A DNA stretch of 64,000 bases from Brasenia schreberi (taxonomy: Eukaryota; Streptophyta; Magnoliopsida; Nymphaeales; Cabombaceae). The DNA lies in assembly GCA_036023115.1 (NCBI GenBank), contig JAYKKT010000086.1, forward strand, positions 13,903,501-13,967,500, given 5' to 3'. Numbering within the stretch: position 1 is the stretch's first letter; the number at the start of each line of letters is the position of its first letter. Below are positions 37,012 to 47,284 of the stretch, piece after piece. The position numbers and the translations under genes were made by a program. The notes beneath the pieces are model-generated. The model searched no databases. It was not told the origin of the DNA and saw only the letters and a program-made list of their open reading frames with translations.

Positions 37012-37584
37012 ATGGTTTACATCGACTCGTTTGACGAGTTCGTGGGGCGATCCAATCAACACTTCCGCGCTGACCCTGAATCGATACTTCCCTCGATTTT
37101 CCCTCCTGTTTTCCTTTTTATTTCTTGGATTAGGCTTGTAATTTGGATGTTTCTATTCGTCTCATCAAATGGGTAGTCGAGATCTGTTATGAAGTATCGG
37201 CATTGCAACGGGAAATTGGTGCTCAAGGTCACGGATAATCGTCAGGTACGAACCTCAATCCGTTGTTTGATCGTTTTGATCTCAAATATCGTTCGGTTTT
37301 GCCTTTTCTTGTTGGGTGCGACTTCAACTGGATGAACATGTCATGATTTTGTTGGAAATCTTTTTGGGATATGCTATGGAGTAGTATGAGGCGATTGTAA
37401 TTTTTTTTCTTTTAAATGTTTTAGATCTACCTTGGATTCTTATAATCTTTTCGTGAAAATTGTACAAAGGTTTGTCAACCGGCCAGCAGGAATAGTCTCA
37501 AAGACTTCATGGTCGCTAATTAGGAACCTTGTCCTGTGGAAATGTTACCAACCACATGTTCGTTGCCATTTTTGTAGTCTACTA

Positions 37585-37595
37585 GATAAAAGGCT
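37585..37595 (+). repeat. Target-site duplication, left copy
   Basis: GATAAAAGGCT, identical to 40959-40969. With flanks, 17 positions match with two mismatches. It lies directly before the 5S-derived sequence. Confidence 0.7.
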
Positions 37596-37620
37596 CATCA
37601 GAACTCCGAAGTTAAGCATG
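37596..37620 (+). repeat. Partial 5S rRNA fragment
   Basis: CATCAGAACTCCGAAGTTAAGC corresponds to the middle of plant 5S rRNA (about nt 36-57). It begins exactly at the end of the target-site duplication and is fused, through a shared ATG, to the start of the next 5S copy. Confidence 0.85.
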
Positions 37621-37735
37621 CGATCATACCAGCACTAAAGCACCGGATCCCATGAGAACTCCGAAGTTAAGTATGCTTGGGCGAGAGTAGTACTGGGATG
37701 GGTGACCTCCTGGGAAGTCCTCGTGTTGCACTCCT
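37618..37735 (+). pseudogene. 5S rRNA-derived sequence, nearly full length
   Basis: Covers plant 5S rRNA from ATGCGATCATACCAGCAC to GTCCTCGTGTTGCA. It has roughly seven differences from the usual angiosperm sequence, by recall. Internal promoter parts are kept: A-box (AAGTTAAGTATGCTT, 37664-37678), intermediate element (GGGCGAGAGTAG, 37679-37690) and C-box (37695-37713). Only three T's follow, so the usual T-run terminator of 5S genes is not present at its end. It is not in a tandem 5S array and is part of the LINE insertion, so I call it a pseudogene. Whether it still recruits TFIIIA and Pol III is unknown. Confidence 0.9.
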
Positions 37736-38144
37736 TTAAAACTCCGCCCATGTAAGGGATCACCCTTGCATTGCCGGTCCCAAGCCCGGATAAAGGAAGA
37801 GGGTTGTGTTAGGCTTCCGACAGCCAGCGTAAAACTTCGTCGGATTTCTACAACATGGATTACAAAAATTATAAGCATTGCTTTGGGGCGTCCCCGCTTA
37901 GCGACGTGCTGCAGAGCCAGAATGCAGTAAGAAGTAAGCAAGGATCACTACATTTTCGCCCGAATGTAGTGAATCAATTGCAGAGAGAGTTCCCACATCA
38001 TGGACTGGTGTGGGTAAAGAAGTTAGTCCCGCTACATTGCCGTCCGAATGTAGTGAAAAATTTTCAGAGAGGGTCTTCGCATTTTGATTATGGACGGATG
38101 CGGGGGGTAAGGAAGCTAGTCTTAGATAATAAGATTCGTATTGG

Positions 38145-38870
38145 TTCTTAGAATATCGAAACATTATCGGGTAAGCTAATGGAGGTGGTAGATACTATGA
38201 TTCGGAGAAAGATTCATATTCTATGTTTATAAGAGACAAAATGGGTTGGAGAAAAAGCAAAGGAGATAGAGGATACAGGTTTTAAATTATGGTACTCAGG
38301 TAAAGAAAAGGCTCGAAACAGAGTTGGTATTATCATAAATAAAGATTTAAAGGAGAGTGTAGTAGACATACAACGATATGGTGACCGAATCATGACATTA
38401 AAATTAGTGTTAGGAGCAGAGGTTTTGAATATAGTTTGTGCTTACGCACTCCAAGTAGGACTAGAAGATAGTATAAAGACAGTTTTTTGGGAAGAGTTAG
38501 ATAAGGTGTTTCAAAAGATTCCACAAAGGGAGATGATTTGTTTAGGAGGAGATTTAAATGGACATGTCGGTAAAGAGGCATTAGGATATCAAGGGATTCA
38601 TGGAAACTTTGGTTATAGGGATATAAACGAGGAAGGTAGGGAGATTTTAAATTTTGCTATGTCATTTGATCTCTTTATAGTTAATACAATCTTCAAAAAA
38701 CGAGATGAACATTTAATTACTTATAAGAGTGGCTTATCACAAACACAAATTGATTACTTTATTTGTAGAAAAAAAGATAGAGCGTGTTGTAAAGATTGTA
38801 AGGTAATTCCAGGAGAAAGCTTAACCACCCAACATCGACTTTTAGTTATGGATTTACAAATAAAAAAATG
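38145..38870 (+). pseudogene. RTE LINE endonuclease domain
   Basis: An apurinic-type endonuclease that nicks target DNA for target-primed reverse transcription. Family motifs visible: NIETLSGKL, ETKWVGEKAKEIEDTGFK, GDRIMTLKLVLG, GGDLNGHVG, NEEGREILNFA, SQTQID and TTQHRLLV, containing the usual E, D, N, D and H positions. Two stops lie in the first 30 codons (one where W is expected before NI, one before ETKW). From 38392 the frame is open for 159 codons. Confidence 0.85.
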
Positions 38871-40958
38871 ACAAAGAAGAAAAGAGTGCAACGAGCTATT
38901 CGGACTAAATGGTGGAACCTCAAAAGCGAGAAAGAAGATATATTTAAACAGAAAGTCCTTCAAGGAGATGTTTGGAATTATGTTGGCACACTCTATGATA
39001 TGTGGAACAATATGGCTATACATATTAGGAAAGTGGCGAAAGATGTGTTAGGGGTATCTAAGGGAGGTGTACCGGCACAAAAAGAAGCTTGGTGGTAGAG
39101 TGAAGTAGTACAAAATAAAATCAAGGCAAAGAGGACATGTTACAAATTACATTATGCTAAGAAAACTAGTGAAACTTTAGAAGCTTATAAGAAAGCAAAG
39201 AAGGAAGCAAAAAAGGCCGTTAGTGAAGCAAAAGCTAAGATTTGGGAGGACTTATATAAAAAACTCAACTCAAAAGAGGGTGAAAGAGATATTTTTCGGA
39301 TAGTTAGGGCTAGAGATAAGAAAACTAAAGATCTTAATTATGTTAGATGCATAAAAGACGAAGATGAAAAAATTCTAGTGGCAAATGATGATATAAGAAA
39401 TAGATGGAAAAACTATTTTTATAATCTTTTTAATGAAAATAAAGATGTTAGTATTAGTTTAGGAGATTTAGCCAAGTCAGAAAAGTATATAAACCACAAT
39501 TTCTACCGACGTATTCAAAAGAATGAAGTCAAAGAGGCTCTTAAACATATGAAGAGTGGTAAATCGGTAGGACTAGATAATATTCCTATAGAAGTTTGGA
39601 AAATACTAGGAGAAATAGGAATCACTTGGCTCACAAGACTATTTAATGAAATATGGAAAAACCAAAAGATGCCCGAGGAATGGAGAGCAAGTACACTTAT
39701 ACCCGTATATAAGAACAAGGGAGACATTCAAAATTGTGCGAATTATCGAGGTATCAAGTTAATGAGTCATACTATGAAATTATGGGAAAGAATTATCGAA
39801 CGTAGGTTAAGACAAGTATCAAGTACAATAAAGAACCAATTTGGATTTATGCCTGGTAGATCTACTATTGAAGCGATTCACCTTTTGAGACGTCTTATGG
39901 AACATTTTAGAGCAAAAAAGAAAGACCTTCACATGATATTTATTGATCTACAAAAAGCTTATGATAGGTACCGAGGGAGGTTCTTTGGAGAACTTTGGAA
40001 AAAAGAGGTATCCCATTGACATATATTAACCTTGTAAGAGACATGTATGATGGTGCAAAAACATGTGTGAGGACTCATGAAGGAACGACAGACTTCTTTG
40101 AAGTTAATATTGGGTTACATCAAGGATCAACTTTAAGTCTATACTTATTTATAATGGTGATGGATGAGTTAACAAAACATATTCAAGATGAAGTACCTTG
40201 GTGTATGTTATTTGTAGATGACATTGTATTAGTGGAGGAGTCTAAGGAAAAAGTTAATAGAAAATTGGAACTATGGAGAGAAACATTAGAAAACAAAGGC
40301 CTCCGACTTAGTAGAACAAAGACAGAATATATGGAATGTAAGTTTGATCATTTGGCTACTTCAGAGGACATAGAAATTAAAATTGGCACACATTGCATTC
40401 CCCAAAAGGAAAGTTTTAAATACCTAGGGTCAATTTTTCAAAGTGATGAAAGAATTGATGGAGATGTTACACATAGAATTAATGCTGGTTGGTTAAAATG
40501 GAGAGGAGCATCAGGTATTCTTTGTGATAAGAAGATACCATTAAAATTAAAAGGTAAATATTATAGAGCAGCAATTAGGCCTGCCATGTTTTATGGTTCT
40601 GAGTGTTGGGCAGTTAATCATCAACATGTACAAAAGATGTCTGTGACAGAAATGAAGATGTTGAGATGGATGAGTGGTCATACAAGAAAAGACCGTATAC
40701 ATAATGAGGTTATTAGAAACAAATTAGGAGTGGCACCAATAGAGGATAAAATGAGAGAACATCGTTTAAGATGGTTTAGACATATAGAAAGAAGATCAAA
40801 AGAAGAACCTGTAAGAAGGTTAGAAAAACTAAATTTGGAAAGTATTAAAAGAGGTAGAGGACGACCACAAAAGTGTTGGAAAGAAACAATAAAGAATGAT
40901 CTGGCTTATTGGGAGTTAACTGCTAACATGGCACACGATAGGGATATGTTGTTGACTG
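38871..40958 (+). pseudogene. RTE LINE reverse transcriptase and C-terminal region
   Basis: Open pieces at 38868-39098, 39378-40019 and 39995-40963. Reverse-transcriptase motifs: [73 protein letters not shown] and LFVDDIVLVEE (the catalytic pair of aspartates). A one-base loss near 39967 shifts the frame between [10 protein letters not shown] and the following segment. A stop at about 39096 replaces a W. The C-terminal part (SECWAV, RMSGHTRKDRI, HRLRWFRH, RGRGRPQKCW) is typical of plant RTE elements. The end of the protein is missing. Confidence 0.9.
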
Positions 40959-40969
40959 GATAAAAGGCT
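40959..40969 (+). repeat. Target-site duplication, right copy
   Basis: GATAAAAGGCT, following the GTTGTTGACTG tail of the LINE. Partner of 37585-37595. Confidence 0.7.
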
Positions 40970-42206
40970 GATACTTGATCTTGTTTTTTATGGCATGGTT
41001 CCAGGATAAAAGGTAGTACTGGATTGAATATAAATTCTACTATAATACCTATAATAGATATTAATTTTATTAATAGAGGTAACTTGGATACCTAAGTTCC
41101 CTTTTTTATCCCACAGCCATTGACCCTTGAGGCCTCATCTGATCTCGGGTAGTATCCAGGATGTTGACAGCGTTGATTATGCTAGTTGGTAACTTTTATA
41201 CATGATCAAAGTTCGGATCTCTTACTGTTCATCAGATGTGCATACAAGATGCTAACAGGATGGAGAAACTAAACAATATCTTTTTCACTCTAATGGCTCG
41301 TGGTCCTGATGGTACATAGAACTTGCATTTGCATTCTCAGAGGAAATTCAATGTGTTCTGCACCGCCATTCTTATGTCTCATGTTGATTCTATAAGAACG
41401 GAGGTCTTCATTGAGCCTTGGTTAATTTTGGTTGTACCTTTCATTCCTGTGTGCAGCGGATATAACTGAAGTATCAGGAAAAGAGCACGCCGAAACCCAG
41501 ATATCTAAGAAGGGGCGAACGAGGAGGCAATGAAAGAGAGTTGGCCTCGGTTACCAATTGATGAGCTGCCTTTTTCGATATCCTCTATGTCAATCATCAT
41601 TTGTAGTCAATTAGGAATATTTTCGTGCACCAGCTACCATTAACCACTGGCAGAGGGAATTTGAAACTGCTCACTCTTAGCCTTCTTTCTGTTGTTTCTT
41701 TTATTTGTTGCATCCTTTGATGCCATAAATTTTTTTGAAGTAATGAATTATCAGATCGCCGATATTCTGATCCTTCTCTGTTTCTTTTATTCGTTACAAC
41801 CTTTGGTTCCATAGTTTTTTGGCATCCTTTTTTTCATTGCAATGGCACATTAGGATTTAATTCTGAAGAAAACAAGTTCACGTTTTACTGTTTCCGTCAA
41901 ATACTTTTGACGCCTTCTTACAGTTCCCAGTCTCTTTAGGCCAGTTACTCTTCAAGGTGAATAATGCAACTAAAACCGCTCCAATGTGAACACCTGTTAG
42001 AGAGGGGGATGCCAACCTTGGAAAGGGCTGGTCTTGTCTCGATGCTGAGAAGTAAGTATGTGCATTTCAAATCGAATCAAACCAAATTTATTGTGAACCA
42101 AATTATCTCTACTTTTGAAAACCGAAACCAAACTGAATTTTACATGTAACTGAACTGAATTATTTCGGCCAGTTTGGTTTGGTTTGAGTGTGGTGGCTGA
42201 ATTCTT

Positions 42207-42209
<3 letters not shown>

Positions 42210-42241
<32 letters not shown>
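42210..42241. repeat. (AT)n microsatellite
   Basis: About 15 uninterrupted units, inside an AACCAAAC-rich degenerate repeat. Confidence 0.95.
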
Positions 42242-42244
<3 letters not shown>

Positions 42245-42393
42245 TGAGCTGGTTAAAACTAAATTTCTGATTTGGTTCAGTGTTCAGTTTGGTAATTTTA
42301 AGTTCAATATTTGGTTTCAAGAGGTTCAAAACTAAAGAACCGAATATATATGAAATCGCCCCCAACCCCGCCTTCCCCGATTAGTGCGCAACT

Positions 42394-42417
42394 TCTCTCT
42401 CTCTCTCTCTCTCTCTC
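42394..42417. repeat. (TC)n microsatellite
   Basis: About 12 units, followed shortly by further TCTC runs near 42460. Confidence 0.9.
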
Positions 42418-43854
42418 GTCATTCCTCGGTCTGCACCTACCATAGACAATAAATGGTCTCTCTCTCTCTCATGCACACATCCTAGTAGATTCCTATGGAG
42501 GGCATAACATTCTTTGATTATGCGTGTGTGCTTGGTTGTTACTCTTATTGGTTGATCTTTGTGTTATTCTTCAATGGGCGGGATCAAAGGAGCAAAGTGG
42601 TATTTTTGTAAATGGATTTTAGTTTTTCTGTTTCCCTAAGTTCAGAAGAGTTTGTGAAATTGGAAGCAAAGACCTACTGAAGGACAAAGTACCAATCTTT
42701 TTGGGGTGAGCTGTATCAGTGTATGTTGCTGCCATTGTGCCCTAAATGCTGGTTCTCAACCGTGCTTGTGGACAATGATCGTTCCCTGGCCTGATTACCA
42801 GATCTTTGTGAAATTGCAAAAAAAGGAGAATGAAGATAATGTCGATTGCAGACTTAATCAGGTATCTACTAGACATTAGTGGGGTTCTTTTCATGAGAAT
42901 GTAAGGGAATGCTCTCCTGTGAACCGAGTAACCAAACTAAACCAATTCGGTTCAGTTACTTATTTAGATCCATTTTGGATTTCAAGTAATTCAGTTACTG
43001 AACCAAACCAATTGATGCTTACCCCTATATATATCGAACCAAACCAACTTAACCCACAATCAAATTATCTCTACATTTAGGAAGCAAAACTGAACCAAAA
43101 TGTACGTGCTGGAACTTAACTGAAATGTATGTAACCAAATTATATATATATAGATAGAGAGAGGGAGCTATTAGACAGCCTCCCATACTAGACATTACTT
43201 TATCGTCATTACATGTTTGTACTGATTAATTGGACGGTGGTGACCCTTTTCCTGTTCATTCTTTTCGGATGCAGCACTTGCTTGTTCTTCTATGCGGTCA
43301 AGGCACTCGTTTTGCTTTCAGAAGGATCTTTATGTTTGATCGAGCTGCTTTGGTCTCTTGTTTGATGGCCATGCTAAAGATCGTGTATATCCCGTTTCAT
43401 TTTGTATACCAGTCTTTTGCAGCACTTCTCTTTCGGGTCGAATATTCGAACTAACGGGCAGGTAGAAAAAAGAAAGGATCTGATTTATTCATTGACGATT
43501 TTAGAGGCATTCCCCATTGAGTTGACTGTATACACGATGCCCAATGGATGAAAGGAAGAAATTTCAGGCACCTCCTGCATTCTTGGTCACAAATGTGACG
43601 CACATCCTTGATGCATTTGCTGATATAATGTTTGATAGAGTGCACCAATAATTGAGAGGCTATAATGCATGAATTGTTTTCTTCGTGGGGTGAATATAAA
43701 AAAAGAGTTTTTTCATCAGGTGATCCGTACTCGTGTCCGAAGATAATGATTTGCATGACCCCTCGCACTGTTTGTTCTTCATGGTGGGAGTTTTCCCTCT
43801 GGCAACCCTTGTTCTTTTCACCTCTTTCTCTCTTGTCATTTGGATTAAGGATTG

Positions 43855-45115
43855 ACAATATATATGATGACAATAATTAAGCTTTTTTAAAATCCTAGAT
43901 GGGGTCAACTATATGAAATTTTTATTTTCATAGTATTCACCATATGCCATGCCAACAGTTAAATCATTCTTTATTATTTCCTTCCAACACTTTTGTGGTC
44001 TTTCTCTTTTTCTTTTAACATTTTTACAATCTAGTTTCTCGTACCTTTTTATTGGAGCTTCTTTTGGTCATCTTTTCATATGTCTAAAATATCTTAAATG
44101 GTTTTTCTTTATCATGTCATTTATTAGTATCTTTCTTAATTTGTTTCTAATAACTTCATTAGTATACGGTCTTTCCTTGGGCAACCATTTATCCATCTCA
44201 CATGTTGATAACTAATTGCCCAATACTCATAACAATAAGGTATAACAAATCGAATTGCTACTCTAAAGTATTTACCTTTCAACTTTAATGATATCTTTTT
44301 GTCATTTGAAACTTCCTTATAAGGGATACAATATGCACCAATATTATTTTTTATGTCATTTAAAGTGACCAAATGATCAAACTTTCATTTCATATATTCT
44401 GTCTTTGTTCTACTAAATTGAAAGCCTTTACTTTCTAATGCTTCTCTCAACAATTACAATTTCATATTAACTTTCCTTAGACTTGTTCCCTAATACAATA
44501 TCATCCGCAAATAATATACACCAAGGAACTTCATCTTGAATATGTTTTATTATCTCGTCAATGATCAATACAAATAAATATAGACTTAAAGCTAATCCTT
44601 GATGTAATCCAATATTAATCTCAAAAAAATCTATCACTTCATGGGTCTTAATATATGTTTGTGCAATATCATACATGCTTCTTATAATATTGATGCATGC
44701 AAATAGGATACCTCTTTTTTCCAAAATTCTCCAAAGAATATCTCTTGGCACCTTATCGTAAGATCTTTCTAGATAAATAACTATTATCTGAATATTCTTC
44801 TTTTTTGCTCTAAAATATTTCATAAGATGTCTCAATAGATGAATAGTTTTAATCGTAGATCTTCTTGGCATAAATCCAAATTGGTTTCTATCGTGCTCAA
44901 TATTTGTCTCAATTTACATTCAATAATTATTTTTCATAATTTTATAGTATGACTCATCAACTTGGTATCTCAATAATTTACATAATTTTAATGTCTCTCT
45001 TGTTCTTGCTTATGAGTATAATTATACTTTTCTTTTATTCTTAGACATCTTTTTATTTTTTATACTTCATTAAATAATCTTTTAAGCCAAGCATTTAATA
45101 CCTATCTCTTCAAGG
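43855..45115 (-). mobile_element. 5'-truncated RTE LINE copy
   Basis: On the minus strand it aligns with the main LINE from about 39605 to its end: LTRLFNE-like start, MPRRSTIKTIHLLRHLMKYF (44871 leftward), INIGLHQGLALSLYLF and LFADDIVLG, then the C-terminal KRKRERPQKCWKEIIKNDL. It also retains the 3' end missing from the main copy (ending near VDPS and a TAAAAAAGCTTAATTATTGTCATCAT tail region). Many stops and frameshifts. Truncation at the 5' side is usual for LINE insertions. Unlike the main copy, no 5S sequence is attached. Confidence 0.85.
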
Positions 45116-45980
45116 ATTTTTCATAAAGATTGGACAACAAAAATATAATTGAATCATTACATAAATACAAGAGAGCAGCCACGAGCAAATCTACATTATG
45201 CTGAGGTTGGGTGCTTTCATTACCTGAAATTTAAAAATCGACTAAAAAGGATACAATGTGGACTATAATACATAGTTCCCCCCCACTTGAACGGTTTCAT
45301 AGGCTATTCAAACCTTACTAATAAATTATCTCGATCCTCCACTGACAACAATAGTAGGTCTAAAATGTTGTTAGGGCTAAGATAAACACATCAAATTATT
45401 TTGGCATGAGTTGTGTATCTTGGCACGCAGTCAAACCTACAAGAAGTGATGTACCGTTTGAACATTATGTTGTAAATGACCATAGGATTACATGCATAAA
45501 AATGTTCTTTGAACTAAGGTTCACGAGCTATCAACTATATAAAATGACACGTGAAATTATTTCAACCATCAATATGAGACTAAACTTTGTCTTTTAGTCA
45601 TCTCATAAACATGTCCCTCACTCACATGTAACTTTTATACTTTACGACTTTCACATGTATCAAAGATGAATCAAATGAATATACAGGGATACTTAATCAT
45701 GAATTAAATATAATTAACATACATGGGTTTAATTAACCCAACCATCATTAATTAACATTTAATTCTAACAATCCCCAGATACCTAATTAGCCATCATATT
45801 ATGTTTCAGTAATGGTATATTCTGGTTTGCACTGTTAGTTAAGTTATCCAATATTACCATTATAGGAACTAGGTGAATATACATTTTGAACCTTAACCTC
45901 GGATGTAAAGGAAGTCACTTCTAAAGTCTTTGGATATCCTATGCTGTTTACTTCTCATTAGTTTAGTTATTTCCTTAGTC
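45116..45980. other. AT-rich intergenic sequence, nothing recognised
   Basis: No open frame beyond 63 codons and no recognisable motif. It separates the LINE copy from a copia relic. Confidence 0.4.
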
Positions 45981-46685
45981 ATCTAATCAAGAAATAACAC
46001 TTTCAGGATCACCCCTACATTTGTCATTCCTTCCACATGGTTACGAATAAAACTAGTAGTAGGGTAAGGATCTCTAGAAAATATACTTTGAGGCATATTA
46101 GTTTTCATGAAAAATATATTCTTAAAGAATATAGCATCATGAAGCTCAACAATAGTATTAACTTCTATGTTATATATGTCAGATTTAATGTTTAAGAATC
46201 TGTATGCATACCAAGTCTCCACGTAACTTAGAAATATGATATCAACAATTTTACACCTTAATTTCTTTCTCTTGTGTCAAGGGATTAATGCTTTACAAAA
46301 CACCCCATACCTTGATATATTTTAAATTGGTCTTTCGACCCTTTTAAAGTTCAAAGGGATTATTTTCTTGATGCTTACAACAAACTCTATTCAAAATATT
46401 ATATGCCATCTTCAAAGCTTCTCCCATATATAAGTAGGCAACTAAGAACCTTTTAGTAAAATATTAACCATATCTCACAAGGTTCTATTTTTTCATTCAG
46501 CTATTCTATTGTAACCTCATGTAGAATAGTATTGTTTTAACAATATTCTTGAAATGGGTTTAAGGAATACTCTCCTTCCATCTCAAACCTTAATCATTTA
46601 AGTATCCTACTAGTTTGTTTTTGTGCCATATTTCTATATATTTGAAACTTTCTAAGGCTTAATCTTTACTTTCAGCAAGTGTTGA
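45981..46685 (-). pseudogene. Copia integrase relic of a different lineage
   Basis: On the minus strand, degenerate text matches the C-terminal part of copia integrase: IAE.KNRT, GEALKMAYNILNRV, PFEL.KGRKTNLKYIKVWG and AYRFLNIKSD..NIEVNTIVE..DAIFFKNIF. This pattern belongs to a copia lineage other than the two elements at the left of the window. It is cut off at 46686 by the Tat-type LTR end, so the LTR arrived later or a deletion joined them. Confidence 0.65.
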
Positions 46686-47284
46686 TGTAAACAAAATTCT
46701 TCATCTATGGATTGACTTAAAATCTTATTTGCAAAAATAATGCGTGAGCATGCTAGCAAGTTTTCTAAAACTTACAAAAATTGATTTCTAACTTCTTTGA
46801 CGATTGTAGATAAGTGGGTTCTTTTCGTCGTAGGCATTCTTCAACCGATGCTCAAGGGCCAATCTAGATCCTTGAAAAAGTGTCTTATGATCTGGTAAGT
46901 TTTCAAATCAAACTTTCAATTAAAATGGACTTTCCAAAATCGTTTGGTCATTCCCATGACAAAATCATGGTTCAATTATGAAAAATAGAATCAATCCTGT
47001 TTTTAGCAACAAATGTTCACAATTTTATGGTATTTTATAGGATTCCAAAAAATCCTAAAAAAATTATTTGAGATAGGCCAAAGTATGGAGTTTATTGAGG
47101 CACATTTATTTTGATTTTTGGTTCTTAGGATGAGTAGAATTAAATTCAGGAAGTTCCCAGCCTTTGAACTTGGGATATACTTTGTGACAGAAATACATAT
47201 GCTTAGAAAAATGCTTGTATCTCTACACGTAACATTGAAATTTTATTAAATTGATCAAGTTAGAAATCTATGTAAATCAACTTT

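Larger units (their letters stand above)
37596..40958 (+). mobile_element. RTE-clade LINE with 5S rRNA sequence at its 5' end, inserted in the SRP9 intron
   Basis: A unit of about 3.36 kb bounded by the 11-bp repeats at 37585 and 40959. Order: partial 5S (37596-37620), nearly full 5S (37618-37735), leader of the kind seen at the start of plant RTE elements (about 37740-38130), endonuclease, reverse transcriptase, C-terminal part and a short GTTGTTG tail. Relative to the copy at 43.9 kb the last part of the ORF and the 3' UTR are missing, so an internal deletion near the tail is likely. The ORF is broken by several stops and a frameshift. It lies in the same direction as SRP9. Confidence 0.85.
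37012..41533 (+). pseudogene. SRP9: SRP9-like gene (signal recognition particle 9 kDa subunit), possibly damaged, with a LINE in intron 2
   Basis: SRP9 pairs with SRP14 on the Alu domain of 7SL RNA and contributes to elongation arrest in the cytosol. Four pieces match plant SRP9 in order: 37012-37080/83 (MVYIDSFDEFVGRS...FRADPES), 37177-37245 (VMKYRHCNGKLVLKVTDNRQ), 41236-41311 (DANRMEKLNNIFFTLMARGPD) and 41457-41533 (DITEVSGKE...KKGRTRRQ, stop). Phases 2-3 and 3-4 agree, with GT-AG sites. Oddities: no GT donor follows piece 1 (the next bases are ATACTT); the usual residues around CLKFKTD before QDA are not found in usable form; residues usual in piece 1 are changed. A 3.4-kb LINE fills intron 2. 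It may be a diverged gene or a recent pseudogene; I cannot decide from sequence. Confidence 0.75.
41534..43850. other. Intergenic sequence downstream of the SRP9-like gene
   Basis: Includes the likely SRP9 3' UTR, AACCAAAC-rich degenerate repeats (42050-42350 and 42910-43140), an (AT)n run (42210-42241) and a (TC)n run (42394-42417). Open frames up to 140 codons (43451-43873, minus) show no recognisable domain. Confidence 0.4.

Noticed and set aside
37081..37176. A U12-type AT-AC intron in the SRP9-like gene
   Set aside because: The ATACTT start differs from the U12 donor ATATCCTT, there is no TTCCTTAAC branch motif, and the acceptor is AG.
37618..37735. A functional 5S rRNA gene or a Cassandra LTR
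   Set aside because: There is a single copy with base changes and no T-run terminator, not in an array. Cassandra would need LTRs with 5S in each and no LINE ORF; here one target duplication encloses 5S and LINE.
37624..38164. Minus-strand open frames over the 5S and LINE leader
   Set aside because: They overlap recognisable 5S and LINE leader sequence and resemble no protein.
43451..43873. 140-codon minus-strand open frame
   Set aside because: No start context, domain or repeat family recognised. Composition looks like chance open sequence next to a LINE tail.
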